Assembly: GCA_007922225.1 (NCBI GenBank) | Contig: ML679958.1 | Location: 58,174,838-58,238,837 of the forward strand | Reading direction: 5' to 3' | Source of the DNA: Emydura subglobosa | Lineage: Eukaryota; Chordata; Testudines; Chelidae | DNA: 64,000 nt | In this document: one piece after another, positions 13,620 to 26,289 of the stretch | Position numbering within the stretch: position 1 is the stretch's first letter | Layout: each line of letters starts with the position of its first letter | Translations under genes and position numbers: made by a program | Notes under the pieces: model-generated | Database searches by the model: none | The model's input: only the letters and a program-made list of their open reading frames with translations | Told to the model about the DNA's origin: nothing

Positions 13620-14190
13620 CTAACATTGGATTTTTTCACTCTATCCACACTGCTATATTTCTCATTCAAGCCCTCCATCTCCAGTCTGCACTACAACCTC
13701 CCCATTGCCCATCATTCGGACTTTGCTTCATTCGTTCCAGTGGCTCTTCATTTTCCATCACATGAGATCAAGGACTCTTGTCCTCATTTTTAAGGACCTT
13801 TACAGCTCTTCCTCTCTTTAATTACGTATTTAATGCATTGCCCACCACCCCACCAATATATCTGCACCCTCTTCCATGTTGCTCCCTATGTATATAATGT
13901 CTTCCATGAACTAATCAATAAAATCACTAACCTCTCTTTCAAATACCTCTTCAAGACCTCCTCTTCTGTGATGCCTTAAAGAGGTCAGCCAACTTACAGT
14001 GAACAAATCGTGGGGCAGTCAGGTATAGTTGCTGTAAGGTTTTTTTTAAAAAAAACAACATACTGTACACATTGATTGTATCCCTCTCCCCAAGCCTTTG
14101 CTTGTCTTCTTAAACTGTCCATAGCAAGGATCATCTCTCTGTAGGTGTGAACAGCACCTGACATATTGTAAACACCATCAAAATAAGAAT
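13620..14190 (+). mobile_element. L3/CR1-like LINE 3' fragment
   Basis: Blocks such as CTCTTCTGTGATGCCTTAAA followed by TTAAACTGTCCATAGCAAGG, ATCATCTCTCTGTAGG and CAGCACCTGACATATTGTAA match the 3' end pattern of old L3-like LINEs in amniotes. The open frame at 13527-13793 lies within it and has no independent support. Confidence 0.5.
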
Positions 14191-14559
14191 TATAAAAAAT
14201 AATGACCATGTTGTTTTTTCATTTCCAATGCTGTGGTCCTCAGGTGCTAAAGATATTCTAAGAATTTACACAGTTCTCCATCATCCCAAGGCTCAGGAAA
14301 CTGGACAATCCACAAAAACAGAAGGGCCATTCAATTAACTCTCTAGTGTTGCCAATTTTAAAACACAAATTAATTATTCAAGTATCAGAAATATTTTCAA
14401 CGGCCAAATAAGTGAACTAATTTCTGAACGGTAATAAATATATTGAATGAAAATGCACTAAAAATGTAAAGAACTGTATTTAGGTAACATTTTATATCAT
14501 ACTTATACAACATTTTTTACTAAAGTATTTCAAACTGCTTCACCAAATTAAGGGAAAGT

Positions 14560-14715
14560 TTTATGCTTAACACACCTTATTAGGTAAGAGTGTACTATCC
14601 CCATTTTTCAAACAAACAGAAGCACAGATCATTTCCTATGTGAAATTCAGAGACTCACCAAAAACTGTGGCAAAAACAGGAATATAGCCTATATTTCTTG
14701 ACAAGCAGTTCTGTG
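14560..14715 (-). mobile_element. MIR-like SINE fragment, antisense
   Basis: ACTATCCCCATTTTTCAAAC, then AGAAGCACAGA and a diverged tail, follows the order of antisense MIR (TATCCCCATTTTACAGATG, GAGGCACAGAGA). Old and diverged, as expected for MIR in a non-mammal. Confidence 0.5.
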
Positions 14716-15204
14716 CATCCAGCTATACACCATCCAAATGGTTTTTGGACAATGAGCAAGTGTTATGTCACTTGGTTTTTCATTTCTTTTAAACCCAATT
14801 CTGTCATTTACTACAATGTTACGTAGTGCTACCAATTTACATGTTTGACAATTGCTGGAAAAGACATGTTGCTGAATAATCTGTTAAACAAATAGTAATT
14901 TGATTACTTATTCAGTTGCTTGAGATTACTTTAAAATTGATATTTTGTTAATCTATTTTAACTTTAAGAGCAACATCTACAGGGCTTTCTGGATCTCGCA
15001 GATTAATAATCAATCATTCTGCCACTAATTTGTAATAACATTCAAAGTGGACAGTAATTTGTATTATACCAAAATTAAACCAGTTAACTTCCTTTTCCAG
15101 AAGCCTAACAAAACCATTGAAATGTGTGTGGACTCCACCATCTTCTCAATCATGATTCCTGGAATAGCTGCTGAAAATCACATGACATTAATATTTACAA
15201 AATA

Positions 15205-15370
15205 GCTCAAGGATAAAATTTTCAAAAGCACCTATATGACTCAGGTTCTTAAATCCCATTTTCGAGTGATTTAGGCACGTCAGGCTTGCATTCACTGTAA
15301 ACTTAACCTCAAGTTATAACTTAATGTTGCCACTAACTTGAGGCCCACTTACATATGAAAACTCTTTACT
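15205..15370. repeat. Sauropsid short repeat ('TTTTCAAAAGCACCTA' family)
   Basis: ATTTTCAAAAGCACCTATA, AAATCCCATTTTCGAGTGAT and TTAGGCAC follow the known family order of TTTTCAAAAGTGCCTAAG, CCCATTTTCAAAAGTGA and TTAGGCAC blocks. Confidence 0.5.
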
Positions 15371-18300
15371 CAACGGTGGTGGTGCGTTTAATTCAACTTG
15401 GCTGTTCGATCAGGAGGTATAGGCTAAAGCTCAAATTGGCACTACTCATTAGTTGCTAGCACAACCACTCGGGGCAGCTCATGTGTTATAAGCTTTGGTC
15501 TCATCTTTACTATCTAACTTTAGGAATCATCTCTAAGGATTTATGTTAGTCAGCAATTAAAGTAGTTAAGATCTCAAAAGTACTCTGGGATACTCCCTCC
15601 CACCTCTCCCCCCATTCCCCCCTCAAAAAAGGAAGAGACTGAGCAGTTATAATGCAAGGTTAGAGGATTTGCAAATCTGAAACTTACATTATATTAGTTG
15701 AGCCTACAACTCTCTTCTCAGTTTAGACTGAAAGCATATCAATGACTAATTAAGGCAAGCCAGAAGGTTTCAAATAGCTTTGATAATACGGAACCTGTAG
15801 CAGTCAAATCTGAGGTGTATGAACAATTGTAATGAAGTTACTGTATACAGCAAAAAAAAAAAAAAAAAAAAAGTAAAGGTTATTCAACATACCTAGTACT
15901 GATAAGTAATTTCCGTTTCCTGCACTGAATTTTTACTTTTGTTTCTGCCTATGAGCAAGTTAAACTTACCATGATGTACCACTACATTCATAGACAGTAC
16001 AATACTGAAGACTTGGAATGCCAAATTTAAAACATTCATAAAAAAATAGCAAGACGGAAGACACTACAGTACCTCTCAGTGGATGCTTATTGTTTTTGAA
16101 ACTGCTTTTCTACAGAAACCAGGTACTACATTTTTTCAAAACTATTTTCCTTTATTTTTATAGCAAATTTAGAAATCCTGTATATTTCTCTAAATGTTGA
16201 GCTCTTATACACTATGGAGCTACAATGGGAAATATTAGAAAAGGTGTATTATATTTGCTTTTCCCCCTATTTTTCAGGTGCCTTCCAGAATTTTTGTACC
16301 ACATAAAATATAAATTGATGTACTGATTTGCTTTCTCCCTTACCCCCAACTGTGCACTTATTTTACTGTACTTTAATTGAACTTACAAAATTTAATACTT
16401 ATGGATAAAGTAGTATTTTAAAAACTTTTCACACTTTAGATTTGTTATGGAGATTTTCCTTTTCAATATTTTCTCTCAGCAAGAACCCTTGAGACTATTT
16501 CACAAACAGAAGAGATTTTCTTTGTACCTGGGTATAAAAAGCAATGCATAGAAGCATAGCAAAAAAGAGCATCTACTAGTAGTAGATTCAAGAACACTCT
16601 TGAAAACAAAATTAAGATCTCTTTATTAAGGCACATCATGTGTACTACATTTTATGCTGAAAAAATTCTGCTGCCAAACTGAACACAGATGAAAACAGAA
16701 ATACATACACCACACTGACTCTTCTGATTAAGTCTTGATGGTAAAAATATTACCAACACAAAGCCATTTAAAAACTAACCAAGTTACTTAATTCTGAAGC
16801 ACATTTTTGCAGAAATTCTTGAACATCTTTCCAGAGTTGCTAGGGCGATGCAACTGGTGAGACCACATTAAAGGCCATTAAAAACAAGAGACATTGATGT
16901 TCAGAGTCAAGTCCTTGACTTTCCCCATTGTGGCTAGCTATTGTAACACATAAGCAAAAAAGATAGAGTGAATACACACACAACTGTTTATTCCTGGAAT
17001 AACACAAATCAGACATTGAAAAGAGACCCAGTGACAAGGGAAAAGCTTTGAATGGCTAGGAGAGCAGTAAAAACAAACAAGACTAGTTAGTTTCACTACT
17101 TTTATTTAGAACCCTGCAGGTAGCACTGAAATTAAAGAACCATGGTAATTTCACAATGCTGCTGCTGCTTAGAAAAGTCGGAGCAGAGACAGGCAGCAGA
17201 GTTATTCGCAGAGACTACTGGAAAGGGTAGAGTAAGAGACACTATTTCAACAGAGAGACACTCTAGAAGGATGAGTGGCAGAGATTTTAAACAGCCTCTC
17301 CCTGCCCTTTCCAGATAGCCAGAAGGAAGAGAAACAATAGATAGGGTCTTCTGCTTCCAAAGGCAAAGAGAATAGATCTTCAAGTTTCAGACAACCACTA
17401 GCCAGAGATTTCAATCAAAGATGAAGACTCCTAACAGGGTCCACAACAGCACCCTGGTAGATATACAAGCAGCTAGAAAGACAAGGGATAGGGAAAAAGC
17501 AGAGAAACCCAGACCCTAAAGGTATTGTCCTTGCACCCTGCTGATGGGACTTCTTGTCTTGTCCTTTCTATCTACTAAGAGATAATTGCACTGAATAAAT
17601 TTATCAAAACAGAAAATTAAGTTAAATATTTGCATTAATAATTTAATTCACCCATGTTTTCAGCCAAGGTATTGCTTTTAAGGAGGACGTTGCATTCTAT
17701 GATTTATGAATGACATACTTTAGCAAGAAAACAAGATTTTCAGAAATCAATTTAAAATAGTTCTAAAAAATTGAAAAAGCTTAGCTTATTATATACTGTT
17801 TACAGTATTTTTCTTTTACAGGCCAGTTGGATGTTTTCCAATGGAGATCCAATGTCAGAGCTGTAGTGTCTAAAGTGCTCTTTTAAGAAATTGATGTGCT
17901 GACAATTACATTATTTTCAAGCACGAGAAAGGCTTCCTGAACAACAAACTCTAAATGAATGAGAAAGTTTCAGTTCAGCCATGCTGTTTACAGTAACAGT
18001 GCTCCTAATTTTGACATATTTGTTATGACACTTTAGTACAATATTGTTTTGGCTACAACTTTTCTGTAAAAAGATCCAACAGCACCTTAACTTTATTATT
18101 TCATAAAGACAGTGATTTATGTCACTGAGTAACTATTAATATATAATGGCCACATGACCAGTTTTGATCATTTTAGATTCTATAAATAGTCAAGATTTTT
18201 TTCCTCTATTCCACTGATTTGCCCTTTCATCCCATTACATTATTTTCCTCCTCCTTCCCACCCACCTTGAGCCTGTGTTCTCAACTAGGCAAAACTGAGA

Positions 18301-19010
18301 TTTGATTTTTGAACTCCATTGGTTTTTATTTCTAGTTTGGAACATAAGAGTTATCACACTGGACCATCTGTCTCCAACAACTGCAAACAAAAGCTTTTAG
18401 AAGAAAGTTCAAGAAAACTGCTGAAAGTATTTATGAGCAGTCTGCCCCAAGGAAAGTTTCCTCTTAACCCTGGATAGTTAGAAGTTGGCTTATGCGCTGA
18501 AGCATAAGGATTTATCTCGACAAAATTCATTTTTATTTTATTTATTTTGAGGTATCAGCTAAAACAGCTCAGCCATGTCAGGGAACAAGGTTATGGAAAA
18601 AGAGTCTTCCCTTAAGTTACAAAGTTCTTATAGTAGTTTCACTGAGAAGCTATAGCATCAGCATGTTTTAGATGATGCTCTACCAAATTTCAAGTCTCGA
18701 GAACAGATTTAAAATTTAGTAGAAGGAAGAAGGGAAGATTTTCTGGATGTTATGGCCTTTTGCCATTCCCAGGAAAATCCAACAATTTGACTGAATGATA
18801 GGCCTCTGGAAAAAAATCTCAAGAGGCTTGTTAGAGTTTGGCAGCTACATTCTCCAACAATTCTGACTGCACTGAGCATACTCCATCCCCACACAGCTCT
18901 TACAAGCTTATTAAAGACGGTGGCTGAGCATGAATTCTTTCCTTTGTTACTGAGCTCAGGATCTGAGAGCAGGGATACTGTCTCTCTTGTGCCCTCATTA
19001 GTCCCCCTGC
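15370..19010. other. Intronic sequence, nothing recognised; poly-A run
   Basis: No exon or classified repeat seen. A 21-base A run lies at 15852-15872. A less AT-rich stretch at 16,830-17,530 may be an unclassified repeat, and short minus-strand frames there have no domain. Confidence 0.5.
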
Positions 19011-19019
19011 TGATGGCTA

Positions 19020-19437
19020 TACAGCATGGAGGAAAAGAAGGAAGCATGCTAACTTGAATGCAGAAGGGCAGTGAACACAGGATGGGCAAGAGGTGAAGAA
19101 GACAGGGACACGAATAATTGTGGGGGAGAAAAAGAGGTGCAGGAGCAATGGGGTAGGGCACAACAGTTTGTAACCACTGACTAGAGCATATACTCCTCCA
19201 CAATCTGGAACAGAATCCAGGATTCTGAAGTCAACATTCCACTGTTGTCTAGCAAACAGCTGTACAACCCACTGGCAAGGTGTACTTGTTCCCTCTGTAG
19301 AGGCTATTCCACACAGAGGATAATGGCCTACTACAGCTGCTATCAGTTATTCCATTAATTCAAGAGATAGAGCTTTGTGTTCCAACAAGATCCAACACTC
19401 ACAATCCTATGTGAGAGTCAATATGGTTGCACATGAT
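19020..19437 (+). repeat. Dispersed repeat copy B (partner of the 12.6 kb copy)
   Basis: Same blocks in the same order as copy A. The tRNA-like A box has decayed to TTAATTCAAGAGATAG. The two copies are about 6 kb apart in direct orientation inside intron 1 and are clearly diverged, so they are old. Confidence 0.5.
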
Positions 19438-19829
19438 GGATTTTTTTCCAGCCAAGCCAAGCCACTACTGAGAAGAATTTTGGTGACTATCTAAAGGAGC
19501 AAAACTTGTCTTAATGGACTCGTACAATGAGCAAATCAGTCAAAGTTAGAGCACAAGTTAATTAAAGAACACTCAATATAAAGTCATACTGTAGACAGAT
19601 TTATCTACTAATAATACCACTGACCAATAAAAAAAATTAAAAATCCAATTTGCTTGTTATAGTTTATGTTCTGCTTACTTTTCCACATTTCTCTCTTGTG
19701 GGACATTGAAAATTAATTTCATGTTCAAGTTTTTATCATGATGGTTGTATTTCAAACATTTCAGGGGAAAGCACTTGTTTAAAGACTTACATTTTAATTA
19801 AATTTGTAGAAATATATTTATTGGTCATT

Positions 19830-20370
19830 ATTTGTATAAAAGTTGTTTTACGCCAATCCCTCCTTCCATGAGTAGGATTTGCAGTCCAGTCCTTCTCTTA
19901 ATCAGAGATGCATTGGAGAGGGTCTACATCCTTCCTGTAATAGGGACAGTTGACTGGGCTCCGACCCAGGCCCTAGAAAGGTTAACTATGTCTGGCCCCT
20001 CAAGGTGTCTTCTGGGTCCTAGGTCCCTCCCTGGGTCACTTCCTACCATCTGCCTTTCTCCTACAGCCTGTAGTCCAACATGAGGCAAAAAGAAAACGAA
20101 AAGGCAAGCAAAACCGTCAGCCCCAACCAAGCTCAACATGCAGATTCCCCTTGAGAAGACTATTCCGGTGCCCTTGTCAGGAGCTTTCCAGGCAGGACTG
20201 TCCTCCTCCTCAGCCCTTCCCCTCCTGAGCTGGGTTGCTCCCTTCTCAACCCTTTCTTGAGTTGGACCATGCTCTACATGTCTGAAGAGGCTGGGCTACC
20301 TGGGCCCAATACTGCCCTTTAACCCTTCAGGCCCAATGTGGGATCTGTACGCCTCATCACAGGTGGATAA
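19830..20370. other. G+C-richer intronic island, unclassified
   Basis: This stretch is visibly richer in G+C than its flanks and has a pyrimidine-rich part near 20190-20240. It may be an LTR or other transposon fragment. The frames at 19832-20083 and 19924-20139 overlap on opposite strands, and neither shows a domain. Confidence 0.35.
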
Positions 20371-21047
20371 CCTAAAACTCTTTACAAATGTCTTTAAAAG
20401 TTTACAATCTCATATCAACAGACTGTGTGTGTAGACTAAAAGAGCAAATTATATTTTAAATCTGATATTTGAAGACAGTTCATTCCTTCATTTAATTACT
20501 ATAATCTAAACTCACTATTCTTTTTTCTCTAGAAAAGTTAGTGACAAACACCTAATAAGGCTTGAAAGTTTTCCTGATTCACTTCTGTAAAAGCAGGAAT
20601 GCTGTGATATGGAGCAATTTGGAATTTCATTGAAGAAAATGGGAAAAGGTATGTTTTGCATCTCACAAACAAACAAACAAAAAACCAAGTCCAGTTATTT
20701 CTGTGGGGAAAAAAACCTTATTTGCTCTGAAAATTAAGCAGATGTGACAAAGGAAACAGATCTGATGGGTTAGAAGGTACCATTGTTTAGTCACCCTTCT
20801 GACAACAACTATACTTTAACTATGTCATCATCATTTGCAGGAGAGATACAGAACACTGAAATATTTTCATGGGAACTAAATAAAGGAGGACCCAATTTTA
20901 AAAACAGCCAAGTATCTGAATTCTAAAAAGGTTTGATTTTTAACGTTTACACGTAGGTTTCACTTCAGTAGAATCTTGCAGGTTTGTTTGTTTGTTTATT
21001 TAATTGTTGCTTTTTGTTTTCAAGTTTACAGAAAGTTTTCAGTTTAT

Positions 21048-21150
21048 AAGGTTGCCAACTCCAGGATTGCCCTGGAGTCTCCAGGAATTAAAGATTATGT
21101 CATGTGATGAAACCTCCAGGAATATGTCCAACCAACACTGGCAACCCTAG
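21048..21150. mobile_element. MITE with GGTTGCCAAC ends
   Basis: Left end AAGGTTGCCAACTCCAGGAT, right end ACACTGGCAACCCTAG; the inner arms CTGGAGTCTCCAGGAAT and ACCTCCAGGAATATGTCC are typical of a small element found widely in turtles. About 100 bp. Confidence 0.65.
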
Positions 21151-21159
21151 TTCACATTT

Positions 21160-22985
21160 CAGCTCAACTGTTAAATTTGTTACTTTTTAAGTCAATAATC
21201 CTCTAAACAATTGTGTATATAAACACATATGCATGCATATGCTTTAAGTTTCCACTGTGTTACTTGCAGAATTCTTACTCAAACTTCTGTCATGATATTG
21301 CCAAGCGATCACCTGTTTAACAGATATTTGAAGTTACAGAACGCAAAAAACTAGAGATATTCTTTTCATCTAATAGTTTAACAACCACATTAAAATAAAT
21401 TTTATTCTAGAATTTAAATATTTTGATAGTCTATCATATAACAAGGTATATGGAAATATACAGACATTTCATTCAGATTGTCTAACAAACACATAAAATC
21501 AAAGACTTTCAGTGTTAGTCATCTACTTCAAAAAATTATTTCTAATTTCCATTCCCTAGAATACAATTCCTTTTTAGAAGCAGAAAATAAGATGCCCCAT
21601 TATCAAGTTTTTCCTTTATTCATGTGTTAGTTTCTAGTGCATTAATAGACAACAAAGCTGCTTAGTAACATCACTCTCTATATTCCAGCATAAGCAACCA
21701 ACAGCAAAAAGATATGCAGTTTCAAGTAGAGGTTATTTAGCAGGCATGGTAACCACACTCTGATCACAAAAGATATGGTGGCCATATAAAACTAAAAACA
21801 TTTAAATTTATGCCACATCAAATGTTTCAAAATTGTTATTCTATAATGAATAGTACTAATCCTTCAGAAACATATGACATAAGAAGCAGAAAAGAAATCT
21901 ATACGCTTTTCATAAGGACCTAAATTTTCTCAAACATTAGATTTTTGGCATCTTTTCAACAGAGATTACAAACATCCAAAGATCAACACTGCAATTTTTG
22001 TCTTCACAACCCTTAAAAAAAATTAAATTCACTAATATTTTCTAGAATAATGAACACTATCAATAGTTGTATATACCTAGTCAGAAGTACATTTAATCTT
22101 GATGTAATTTCATAAATCTAGTCTTAGAAAGGGTTTAGAAATATTTCAATATGCTATCCTTTTTTAAAGTTCAATTACTCCTTTTTACAGCAAATACGAA
22201 ATTGTAAACATTTTCTATATACTTGGCAGGGAAAAAATGCAGAGAAGACTTGCACAAAAACACTCTCCAAAACAAGTTTAGAGCTCACAATTTCACCCAA
22301 TTTAAGAAATTACACCTACTGAAGAACCACTTGGCAGTATAGCATGCTTTGTCCCATCTTAACATAATGAACGCATTTACAGGTTGAAATCCTGTGTACT
22401 TACAGCTGAGACTCATCTCAATACTACAGTAAATTATTAAGCAATTACTTAAATGCACAGCTGTTTAACACACAGCCGCTTTTACCTGTACCAACTTTTA
22501 TGCTCCTACCAGAAAAGATCAAGACAAAGTGGAAATAAATAAAAGAAGCAATCCCCATTTCTCTAATCAACAGATTTATTAAAAAAGGAATATTATGATT
22601 AACGTTTTATACGTATGTGGAACTATTAGTTTTTAAACCTGAAAACTTCCCAAAGATAAAGTCAGCTATGGATAATTTACAGAAATCTCAAGCTAGAGTC
22701 AAGATTTTCAAGTAAGTAGTTTATAAACATTAAACATATTTAAAAGCCATCTTTATTGTAATAGACTAACTTATGAAACTATTAATAGAAAACTTTCCTT
22801 GCCAGACTTTAGACACATTCGGAGGCTATGAGCTGATGAACATCCTCAGGTACAACTGACATCAAGCAGAGATGAAGACACTCAGTACCTTGCAAAAGGC
22901 CTTCAGCATATCAAACTGGACCATTAAACAGTTCTTCCATAACCACCTCTATGCCTTTCTATAATGCTGCCATTAAATGCATGAT
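21160..22985. other. AT-rich intronic sequence, nothing recognised
   Basis: No coding frame, RNA gene or classified repeat is visible. Confidence 0.6.
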
Positions 22986-22988
22986 CAA

Positions 22989-23065
22989 GTGTGAAATCCT
23001 GGACCCACAGAAGGTCACTGGCGACTTTCCATTGTCTTCGGTGGGGCCAGGAATTGGGACCTCCT
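22989..23065. repeat. Palindromic short repeat (AAATCCTGG / CCAGGAATT ends)
   Basis: TGAAATCCTGGACCCACAG at the left and GGTGGGGCCAGGAATTGGG at the right are inverted forms of a common sauropsid element with a CAATGG-type core. The open frames crossing it on both strands are by-products. Confidence 0.45.
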
Positions 23066-23089
23066 ATTTCAAATCCAGGCTCTGATACT

Positions 23090-23150
23090 GATCGAGCCAA
23101 AACTCTGAAACTCTGTTTCAGTTGCTTCATCTGTCAAGTGAGGATAATAT
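23090..23150 (+). mobile_element. MIR-like SINE 3' fragment
   Basis: TGTTTCAGTTGCTTCATCTG followed by TCAAGTGAGGATAATA matches the well-known MIR 3' region (CAGTTTCCTCATCTGTAAAA, TGGGGATAATA). Confidence 0.6.
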
Positions 23151-23159
23151 TTATCTACA

Positions 23160-25870
23160 CAAAAGTATTGCATAGATTAGTTCAGTACAGAATTAGTATA
23201 CAGTTAGACAGCTTGAAGAAATTTATAAAAAATGCCTAAACATCAACTTTAACAAAAGAGAAGTTATCTATGTCTGCAAAAATATCTAAAGCTAGCATAC
23301 ACCATCTTGTGTCATATGCATGATTCTACTGAAGAGAATCTACTGAAGAAATGTTATGAGATTATTTCTAGGACTAATTAATCATACCTTTACATCCTAT
23401 ATCAATTCTGCTTCTCCCATTCTCTGAATGGATGTTTGGGCATTTCAATTAGCTTTTCAAATACTTTATCCAATTAAGGAGGCCTTGGAACGTATCTATA
23501 AAAGGCCTGCTAAACAAGCACTGTGATAATTAAAGAAAAATCCAAGGACTGAATGTTCCATTTAGAATATAAATACTATGACCATCCAATGGCTGTTGTG
23601 TCTATTACTTACAGAATTGAGACATCAGAATGTAATTACTATCAGGAGTAATTAGAAAAATAAATTGCCTTCTCATCATAGATATTATGACTACTGGAGA
23701 TGAAGGAATATTCATACAGAAAATTTCTGGGTTTCAGTTTAGTAAGAAGAGGTTGTCCAAGAGTTAGCCCCACTGAGTTTACAATATTAAAATCAGTTCG
23801 GCATATACCAAACAAGTACTAAACAGATCTGGGTTCTAATTCAGTAATTTTAACTTGCACTTCTCTAAAAGAATTAAAACAAATTTTTCTGAACAAGCAG
23901 AAAGAGGACTCTTATGCTACTTATTGCCTCTTTTGAACCCAATCATACCACACCTTTATTGGCTCGTACTTACTGCTGTTAAAGAAAATACTAAGGACTG
24001 GAGTTTAGAATAATCACTGGTTTACATAGTTAAATTGCGTGCGCTCTTGGGAAGATAATATATTTTCACCACTGCTAAAGTAAAGACCTTCTTAAATCAG
24101 GAGTATGAAGGAAGCTCATGAGTAAAAGAATTAAAACTAAAAGCTTTCATTTCAAGCAATAGTTTTATATTTAAATCATTTTAAATAACTTACTAAAAGG
24201 TCAAGTGACTAAGTGTGCGGCCAGTGTATGAAAACAATTTTAATGTGGTTAATTTTTGTTCTTCTGATTTCTGCAGTTGCTCTTGTATAAATTAGGATGG
24301 TCCGTTATTACGTATCTCACTCATATATAATGTTAGGTACATCTGCCTATACAGCAGTTGGATGAAGTAAAGGTAAGGCGACGCTTAGTGAAAGTCTAAA
24401 TTCTAGTTACTCTTGAAGGTGATTTAATCCCTTGGCATTGCATAGCTGGGGGTTCACAGACATAGGAAAAGCTAAAGTTATGAAGGCATTTCCATTATAT
24501 ACATTTGTTTTTCATTTGAGTGCTTGAAAAGACTCATTTCTGTGCTAAGAATAAAGACTATTCACCACAGATGTCAATTTTTTGTTTTGTTTTATGTTTC
24601 AAGCAATTTGAAATATTTGAATGGGCAGGAAATATTTTTCACTAGTTAAAAATTGTTCAGGTACATTGTGTTCAGATAACTATTTTTAAAAAGTGACACA
24701 CGCTTAGTCATTGATAGCAGCTAGCACAGTTGACCTATTTGAAGACAGTTTACAAATAAAACTATTTGAAAACCACATACCAGTGTAGGTTCTGGCTGTT
24801 TATTCTGGAGAATGAATCAAGTTGTAATACGCTGGATACAAGGTATACAGGTCAATGTACCTCTGGTGTATATGGAGTACTTCAAGTTCAAATCTACAAA
24901 GCTATACAACTCAGATGTAAGTGCCATAAAGTACACAAATATTGTAACAAAATTGAACAGGACATGCAATACAAAATATTACATATTCATAAAAGGGTGG
25001 TGTAAAGGTTGTCGTGCAGCCCACAACTAAATTTTTTGACTGGTGTGTTTAAAGTCCCAGCCTATCAGCCCACTAACACTGTTTTGTTTGGGGTTTTTGG
25101 ATGGTGCTCTATATTTTATTCACATGGGCAACAGGGCCTGAATTTTACAATTTTCGGTTATATTTGAAGAAATCAGGGATTTATGATACATACCTCCAAG
25201 AACTCTTGCAAGCTTCTCCTCACTGGCCTTCCAAACCAATAAGGAAATATTAATGCAAACAGAGTAAGTTAGTCTATACCTAGCCAATCATTTAGTGACA
25301 ACAAGACTAAACATGTGATTAAAAGTGCTTTGCTGAATCTGGGCCTAATATTCTCCACTATTAAGACAAGGCTAGGCCAAAGAACACAAGCTATACAGAG
25401 TCTTCAGCTGCAGTCAGTAGTCCATACCTGAACAAAAACATTTAGTCTACAACTTTTCAATAGAAATCAGCATTTTGTTTTTCTCCAGTAAGGCACAAAT
25501 GTATGGTGGGCTTCTCCCACTCTGCATGAAAAATTACTGTAAAAATGGCTTTTATGTTTGTGTTTGAATTATCCCATATTTGTTGACTATTTTTAAATGT
25601 TAGCTCTGCAAGCCAAGAAGTCAAGCCATGTTGTTTCCTGACCTATTCATCCCAATTACTTTTGAAACTCTGCCCCCACTTATACCTGTACAATACTCAT
25701 TGTTGTCTTCAATGGGGCTGCACAGTTGATACCAAGTGCAGAATTTGTCCCAATAATTGGAACTTGAGTTACAGTTCCATGCAAAACAATACAATTCATT
25801 TAAAATTTTCCATTGCTGTGCTGACTGCACTACTAGAAGAAATATAAATTTAGGCCAAGAACTCAAGCCT
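23160..25870. other. AT-rich intronic sequence, nothing recognised
   Basis: Short frames near 24766-25030 and 25621-25866 overlap one another in several frames and on both strands, which argues against coding. No repeat could be classified. Confidence 0.55.
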
Positions 25871-25874
25871 ACAT

Positions 25875-26280
25875 ACCCAAAGTTAAGAACCTATGTATGT
25901 GGCCTGATTTGCAGAGTTACCCAATATCTGGAGCTCCACTGACTTCAACAGGAGCTGTAGTTTCTCAGCACCTCTGAAAGTTGGGCCACTTATTTACCGT
26001 ATTTCCCCATGTATAAGACGCACCTTTTTTCGAAAAATTTGGGGTCTAAAAACTGGGTGCGTCTTATACAGTGGTTGTAGATTTTTTTACTTGCATTTAT
26101 GATGAATAAAACTTGAGTTCAACAACATTTTTTTTCAAATTTCGGGCCCCAAAATTAAGGTGCAGCTTATACATGGGAGCGTCTTATACATGGGGAAATA
26201 CGGGTATATATTTAGATGCCTATTTTTGCAAATCTTGGTCAAGTGTCCAAGTTTAGGCGCCCAAATGTGAAAATGTTCAC
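25875..26280. repeat. Sauropsid short repeat interrupted by a younger MITE
   Basis: Left part GGAGCTCCACTGACTTCAAC, CTCAGCACCTCTGAAAG; right part TTTAGATGCCTATTTTTGCA, TTTAGGCGCCCAAATG. Together they give the usual order of this sauropsid family; the element at 25997-26203 splits it. Confidence 0.5.
25997..26203. mobile_element. 207-bp MITE with perfect 25-bp terminal inverted repeats
   Basis: The first 25 bases (25997-26021, starting CCGTATTTCCCC) are exactly the reverse complement of the last 25 (26179-26203, ending GGGGAAATACGG); further in, TAAGACGCACC pairs with GGGAGCGTCTTA. It is flanked by TA on the left and GTA on the right, but the exact target duplication is ambiguous because the site lies in TATTTA/TATATTTA sequence. 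No coding capacity. The superfamily is not assigned; elements with CCGTATTT...TAAGACGC ends occur in many vertebrates. Confidence 0.8.
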
Positions 26281-26289
26281 GATATTTTT

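Noticed and set aside
18709..19203. 164-codon minus-strand open frame
   Set aside because: It overlaps the dispersed repeat copy at 19020-19437, has no domain, and no splice or promoter context makes it a gene.
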